Position numbers and translations under genes: made by a program. This document shows positions 59,649-64,000 of a DNA stretch of 64,000 nucleotides, in pieces; the stretch's first letter is position 1; each line of letters opens with the position of its first letter. Under the pieces are notes generated by a model. The model worked only from the letters and a program-made list of their open reading frames with translations. It did no database searches and was not told where the DNA came from. Source of the DNA: Ornithinibacillus sp047228935 (GTDB lineage Bacteria > Bacillota > Bacilli > Bacillales > Amphibacillaceae); the NCBI RefSeq assembly GCF_047228935.1, contig NZ_JBFEGG010000001.1, positions 930,001-994,000 on the forward strand. Reading direction: 5' to 3'.

Positions 59649-62436
59649 AGAACCATTATTCCTCCTATTACTTATTCCTGTGTTATGGCTATTGTACCAT
59701 TTTTGGCGTAGTGTTACATTAAGCTCCAATACTGAGAAGAGAATCATTATTACCCTTCGTTTTCTTATATTTACATTAATTATTCTAGCTTTGGCAAACC
59801 CAACTATAAAGTTTCCTGTGGAGGGAGTAACAACTGTTTTTGTAGTAGATCATTCCGAAAGTTTACGAGATCAACAGGATAACATGTATGAGATTATGGA
59901 AGAAGCGATTGAAGGAATGAGCGAAAAAGATACGTATGCGATTATTTCGGCTGCAGAAGATGGACAAGTTGTTCAGGCTTTATCTAAACGAGAAAAAGGG
60001 ATTATTTCTAATGTTAATCCAGATAATACCTCCTTTACTAATTTAGAGGAAGGTTTACAAGTAGCATCAAGTTTAATCTCGTCTAGTTATAACGGAAGAA
60101 TAGTTCTATTAACTGATGGAAATGAAAATATTGGTGATGTTAAAAGGCAAATTAGTATTCTAAATTCACAGGATATAGAGGTAGATGTTATTCCCTTTAA
60201 CACTACGATTGAAAATGATATTGTATTAGAGCGTTTTGAGGTACCTAGAAATCTTTTTTTAGGGGAACAGACGACCATTCATACGAATGTTTCTAGTACA
60301 ATAGACACAACTGCAAGACTCCGTATTAGTAAAAACAATGAACTGGTTATCGATGAAACAATACAAATAAAACAGGGGACTAATGTCTATTCCTTTGATT
60401 ACTTGATTGACTCTACTGGTACACATAGCTTTCAAGCTGAACTAAGTTCAGAAGGAGATGAAATTCTACAAAATAATGTAGGATACGCCATTTCTACTGT
60501 AGAAGGAACCCCTAAGGTGTTACTAGTTGAAGGTTCTCAAAATGAAGCAAGTAATATTGAACATGTATTTGATGCATCAGGTGTAATCGTTGATACGATA
60601 AGTCCTACTCGTTTACCGACTACGTTAACAGGCGTATTAGATTATGAGAGTATTGTCTTTAGCAATGTATCTGCTACCGATGTTACACAGGTACAAATGG
60701 ATGTTATTGAAAGTGCAGTTAAAGATTTTGGATTAGGATTCATAATGACTGGTGGAAATAAAAGCTATGGTTTAGGTGGGTATTTCAAAACGCCAATCGA
60801 GAGATTATTACCAGTGGAAATGGACTTAAAGGGTAAGAATGAATTACCATCTTTAGGACTTATTATTGTATTAGATCGCTCAGGAAGTATGGCAGGATAT
60901 AAAATGGATCTAGCCAAGGAAGCTGCAGCCCGTTCTGTAGAGTTATTACGTGAAAAAGACACATTAGGTTTTATTGCTTTTGATGACAGCCCATGGCAAA
61001 TAATTGAAACTGGCCCACTTGAAAATAAAGAGGAAGCGGCTGAACAGATACGTTCTGTATCTGAAGGTGGGGGAACGAATATTTTTCCAGCGCTTGAATT
61101 AGCATATGAACAATTAACGCCATTAGAACTGAAGAGAAAACATATCATCCTTCTAACGGATGGTCAGTCGGCAACAGATCATGATTATATGGAAATTATC
61201 TCGAATGGGTTAGAGGAAAATGTCACATTATCAACGGTAGCTATTGGTAGTGACGCAGATCATATGTTATTACAAGAATTAGCAGAAGAAGGAAATGGTA
61301 GGTATTATGATGTGTATGATGCATCTATCATACCGAGTATTTTATCTCGTGAAACAATTCTATCGACTAGAACATACATTGAAGACAATCCGTTTTTCCC
61401 TATGTATATAGAAGGAACGGAATGGAATCCTATATTTCAACAAGGTGTTCCACAAATGAATGCATATGTGGCAACTGAACCAAAATCAAGAGCAGAAAAA
61501 ATTTTAGTTAGTGATAAAGGAGATCCAATATTAATTAGATGGAAGTATGGATTAGGAAATACTATTGCTTGGACTTCTGATGTAAACGGAGAATGGGCAG
61601 GTAACTTTCCAATATGGGAACAATGGCCAAATCTTTGGAATGAAATGTTAACGTGGAGTTTACCGTCTTATCAGCAAGAAATGTATCATGTTCAACAAGA
61701 GGTTAACGGAAAAGAAGTAATCTTATCCGTTTCTTCAGATAACAATAATGTTTTACCACTTGAAGCAAGGTTACTAGATGAAAAGGGAAATGAAATAGAT
61801 GCTCAAATAAGACCGACTGCACCTGGAGAGCATGAAATAACATTCCAAGCGGAAACCGGCGTATATTATTTACAGTTATCAAAATTAGAGGATAATCAAA
61901 TTTCTAGTACGTATCAAACTGGGATAGTAGTTCCTTATTCGAAGGAGTTTGATCTTGTTTCAAAAAATAATTTGTTATTAAACGAAATAATCGATCTAAG
62001 TGACGGACAAATTATTGAAGATCCAAAGGATGCATTTCGAGAGATAGTAAATCGGAGGGTTGATAGTCAACCAATATTCACACAACTTTTGCTTGCTTCC
62101 TTTCTATTATTTTTTGTTGAGATTGCAATTAGAAGGTTTGGAACGATTCCCATTCTTGCAAAGCTAAATCAAAGAAAAGAAAATTTAAAGAAAAAGCATG
62201 AAGGAAAGAAGAAAACTCTAAATCAAACGTTTGACCAATTAAAGTCAGCTAGTAAAAAGAGAACAAGTTCTCCAATAACGACAAAGAAGCAAATTCAACA
62301 TGTGGAAGCGAAGCCTAAAAAACAATATAATAATAACGTATCTTCAACCTCCGAACCTAAACCATCCTACATACAGGAAAGTACAGAAGATCGTATGAAA
62401 CGCTTATTAGATGCAAAAAACAGAAAAAGTAGATAG
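59632..62436 (+). CDS. Large membrane protein with two VWA domains and a GATase-like domain
   Basis: 934 residues. Two N-terminal membrane helices (6-25, 37-57), a first VWA-like domain with DHSES (VFVVDHSESLRD, about 67), a central GATase1-like region (about 285-395, KVLLVEGSQNEASNIEHVF and GLGFIMTGGNKSYGLGGYF), a second VWA domain with DRSGS (IIVLDRSGSMAGYKMDLAKEAA, about 412) and TDGQS, a beta domain, a last membrane helix (about 815-835) and a basic tail (840-934). Glutamine-amidotransferase-like VWA proteins of this layout occur with MoxR/DUF58 genes. Both MIDAS motifs look intact, so each may bind a metal and a ligand. GTG start inside the preceding gene. Confidence 0.88.
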   Translation: MGLQFEEPLFLLLLIPVLWLLYHFWRSVTLSSNTEKRIIITLRFLIFTLIILALANPTIKFPVEGVTTVFVVDHSESLRDQQDNMYEIMEEAIEGMSEKDTYAIISAAEDGQVVQALSKREKGIISNVNPDNTSFTNLEEGLQVASSLISSSYNGRIVLLTDGNENIGDVKRQISILNSQDIEVDVIPFNTTIENDIVLERFEVPRNLFLGEQTTIHTNVSSTIDTTARLRISKNNELVIDETIQIKQGTNVYSFDYLIDSTGTHSFQAELSSEGDEILQNNVGYAISTVEGTPKVLLVEGSQNEASNIEHVFDASGVIVDTISPTRLPTTLTGVLDYESIVFSNVSATDVTQVQMDVIESAVKDFGLGFIMTGGNKSYGLGGYFKTPIERLLPVEMDLKGKNELPSLGLIIVLDRSGSMAGYKMDLAKEAAARSVELLREKDTLGFIAFDDSPWQIIETGPLENKEEAAEQIRSVSEGGGTNIFPALELAYEQLTPLELKRKHIILLTDGQSATDHDYMEIISNGLEENVTLSTVAIGSDADHMLLQELAEEGNGRYYDVYDASIIPSILSRETILSTRTYIEDNPFFPMYIEGTEWNPIFQQGVPQMNAYVATEPKSRAEKILVSDKGDPILIRWKYGLGNTIAWTSDVNGEWAGNFPIWEQWPNLWNEMLTWSLPSYQQEMYHVQQEVNGKEVILSVSSDNNNVLPLEARLLDEKGNEIDAQIRPTAPGEHEITFQAETGVYYLQLSKLEDNQISSTYQTGIVVPYSKEFDLVSKNNLLLNEIIDLSDGQIIEDPKDAFREIVNRRVDSQPIFTQLLLASFLLFFVEIAIRRFGTIPILAKLNQRKENLKKKHEGKKKTLNQTFDQLKSASKKRTSSPITTKKQIQHVEAKPKKQYNNNVSSTSEPKPSYIQESTEDRMKRLLDAKNRKSR

Positions 62437-62613
62437 AAGTAGGAGATTTTAACCAGGGTATCAATAGGTAAAAGAAGTAAGAAAAAATTCATCCACGAAA
62501 GATGTTATTAGGGATATAAAGTGTAACTACAATAGATGATAAGTTGCTTGAATAGGCAAATAGAACAATACCGAATCTAATTTGGTAATAATAAATTATA
62601 ACTACCTATAGGT

Positions 62614-62672
62614 AAATATAATAAAACAATCACAATCAGAGTCTAATTGAATGTGATTGTTTTATTATATTT
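62614..62672. terminator. Bidirectional terminator with perfect 21-bp stem
   Basis: 62614-62634 and 62652-62672 are exact complements (21 pairs, 22 with the next T-A), loop 17 bases; A-rich left arm and T-rich right arm act for both strands. It serves the minus-strand PLA2-like gene, whose stop overlaps the right arm, and probably the VWA operon, which ended 178 bases earlier. The 62437-62613 stretch between shows nothing I can name. Confidence 0.8.
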
Positions 62673-62910
62673 AAAAACTCATTTTAAATGAGATCACTCG
62701 ATACATCAGACGTGCATCTCTACCTAATTTATCTCTCCTATGCAAGTATGGTTGGAGCTGTCTTAAAAACACATCATCACAAACTCTTCTTGAAACAGGG
62801 TTACGATAGCAAATATCATGTTGCATGCAAAAATAGTCGAGTTGATTGGTGGGTGTCCCTGGACCACTACATCTTGGCCCACAGTATCGATATCCCGGTA
62901 AACATACCAT
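62671..62910 (-). CDS. Small phospholipase A2-like protein
   Basis: 79 residues. CGPRCSGPGTPTNQLDYFCMQHDICY contains a glycine-rich calcium-loop-like segment followed by the PLA2 catalytic His-Asp (H30-D31) and flanking Cys, the layout of prokaryotic and parvoviral PLA2-like domains. A hydrophobic stretch for a signal peptide is lacking. AAAGGAGGG precedes the ATG. Known relatives hydrolyse phospholipids at sn-2, but activity here is unproven; proteins of this kind occur in Bacillaceae with unclear role. Convergent with the VWA operon, and divergent from the MFS gene. Confidence 0.75.
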   Translation of the reverse strand: MVCLPGYRYCGPRCSGPGTPTNQLDYFCMQHDICYRNPVSRRVCDDVFLRQLQPYLHRRDKLGRDARLMYRVISFKMSF

Positions 62911-63109
62911 CTTTATCCCTCCTTTATCTGCAACATTATTGAAAATATATAAGTTTTTAAAACTATATATGTTATTGGGCTAATATAAGAGAGATGAGAT
63001 TAATTGCAGCTGAAATGAAGCATACAAATAGATTAATACAATTTATTCAGGTATTCTGTATAAGTGAAAATTTTTGTCAGATTATTTGAAAGTAGGAGAG
63101 AGGGTTTAT

Positions 63110-64000
63110 ATGCAGAATATAGCTATAAATAGAAAAATGATTGTTACATTACTTCTAGCTGGATCTTTTATTGCCATTTTAAATCAAACGTTAATGATTA
63201 CAGCAATTCCTCCAATTATGGAAGAAATGGGAATTACACCAAACACTGCTCAATGGTTAACGACAGTGTTTATGTTAGTAAATGGGATCATGATCCCGGT
63301 TAGTGCATTTTTATTAGAACGATTTACGACAAGACAATTGTTTATTACCGCAATGAGTATATTTGCAATTGGAACGTTAGTTGCAGGAATTGCTCCTAAT
63401 TTTTCTACATTATTAGTAGGGCGAGTTATCCAATCCGCTGGAGCGGGGGTAATGTTACCTCTTATGCAGACTGTATTTCTAATGATATTCCCTGTACATA
63501 AACGTGGTGCAGCTATGGGCTTAATTGGTTTAGTCATCTCGTTTGCACCAGCTATTGGTCCCGCCTTATCTGGGTATGTAACAGAGCATTCTTCATGGAG
63601 ATTGTTATTCTTTATTATTCTGCCAATTGCGATTATCGATATTGCTGTTGCCTTTTTTGCGCTGAAAAATGTCACGGAACTGCAGAAGCCTAAATTAGAT
63701 ATTATATCAATTATTTTATCGTCTTTTGGATTTGGTGGATTACTATATGGGTTTACATCTGCCGGAAATAATGGGTGGTTCGCTTTGATGACTATTCTAT
63801 CACTAGCTGTTGGATTAGTAGCACTTATTGGATTTATATTACGTCAATTAAAATTAAAGCACCCTATGCTCGAGTTCAGAGTGTTTACTTATTCTATCTT
63901 TCCTTTAGCTGTTGCAATTGGAATGATTACTTTCATGGGATTAATCGGGGTGGAAACGTTAATACCTCTTTATATGCAAAACATGCGTGACTTTACTGCC
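63110..64000 (+). CDS. DHA2-type MFS drug exporter, 3' truncated by window end
   Basis: The first 297 codons, open to the window edge. Membrane helices begin at about residue 10; AINRKMIVTLLLAGSFIAIL and NQTLMITAIPPIMEEMGITPN are typical of EmrB/QacA 14-helix exporters, with the antiporter motif C region FAPAIGPALSGYV and GRVIQSAGAGVMLPLMQT. The likely role is proton-driven efflux of drugs or lipophilic compounds; the substrate cannot be predicted. GTAGGAGAGAGGG lies upstream. The 199-base gap before it contains no recognisable regulator. Confidence 0.9.
   Translation, partial: MQNIAINRKMIVTLLLAGSFIAILNQTLMITAIPPIMEEMGITPNTAQWLTTVFMLVNGIMIPVSAFLLERFTTRQLFITAMSIFAIGTLVAGIAPNFSTLLVGRVIQSAGAGVMLPLMQTVFLMIFPVHKRGAAMGLIGLVISFAPAIGPALSGYVTEHSSWRLLFFIILPIAIIDIAVAFFALKNVTELQKPKLDIISIILSSFGFGGLLYGFTSAGNNGWFALMTILSLAVGLVALIGFILRQLKLKHPMLEFRVFTYSIFPLAVAIGMITFMGLIGVETLIPLYMQNMRDFTA

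Noticed and set aside
62994..63092. A short frame starting MRLIAAEMKHTNRL upstream of the MFS gene
   Set aside because: No convincing ribosome binding site, no recognisable domain and no complete regulator; likely chance.

Overview
The window is low-G+C Firmicute DNA and its gene order closely follows the Bacillus subtilis chromosome in several blocks: miaB-ricA-cotE-mutS-mutL, miaA-hfq-spoVK-hflX-ynbB-glnR-glnA-lexA-yneB-ynzC-tkt-sirA-yneF-ccdA-yneI-yneJ-yneK-citB-yneN-tlp-yneP-yneQ-plsY-yneT-parE-parC, then the yng acyl-CoA operon, then dynA-ypcP. Spore genes (cotE, spoVK, tlp, sirA, an Asn-rich SASP-like gene) show an endospore former. Protein flavour and synteny suggest an Oceanobacillus/Virgibacillus-type Bacillaceae; the genus is inference. 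I saw no rRNA, tRNA, IS element or CRISPR array.

Layout. 1-8.9 kb: tRNA modification, RicA, spore coat, mismatch repair, an inserted Dps-like ferritin, MiaA, Hfq and SpoVK. 8.9-15 kb: HflX, a PLP enzyme, the GlnR-controlled glnRA operon with two operators, and the divergent lexA/SOS locus. The B. subtilis position of the division inhibitor YneA is here occupied by a 30-residue single-helix membrane peptide behind three LexA boxes. 15-26 kb: transketolase, SirA with a Spo0A box, CcdA/CcdC with an orphan MrpB antiporter subunit inserted among them, an orphan PAS histidine kinase, aconitase, and a TlpA-like thioredoxin. 26-35 kb: small basic and spore proteins, a thioesterase gene (yneP) broken by two nonsense codons, YidD, FolE2, PlsY and topoisomerase IV.

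35-41.4 kb is a TetR-controlled acyl-CoA dehydrogenase / biotin-dependent carboxylase / enoyl-CoA hydratase operon. The regulator appears to start at CTG, and the HMG-CoA lyase usual for the B. subtilis operon is absent. 41.6-50 kb holds a CBS protein, the double dynamin DynA, a 5'-3' exonuclease, a two-thirds-asparagine small protein, a CPBP membrane protease, a LysM-CAP secreted protein, an AlkD-like glycosylase and YkuK.

50.1-62.4 kb is one tightly packed eight-gene operon with overlapping or nearly abutting ends: a secreted-plus-membrane protein, an ABC ATPase and permease, a coiled-coil membrane protein, a MoxR AAA+ ATPase, a DUF58 protein and two membrane VWA proteins. I regard it as the best candidate for a poorly described multi-component envelope system. 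The window ends with a small phospholipase A2-like protein on the minus strand and a truncated DHA2-type MFS exporter.
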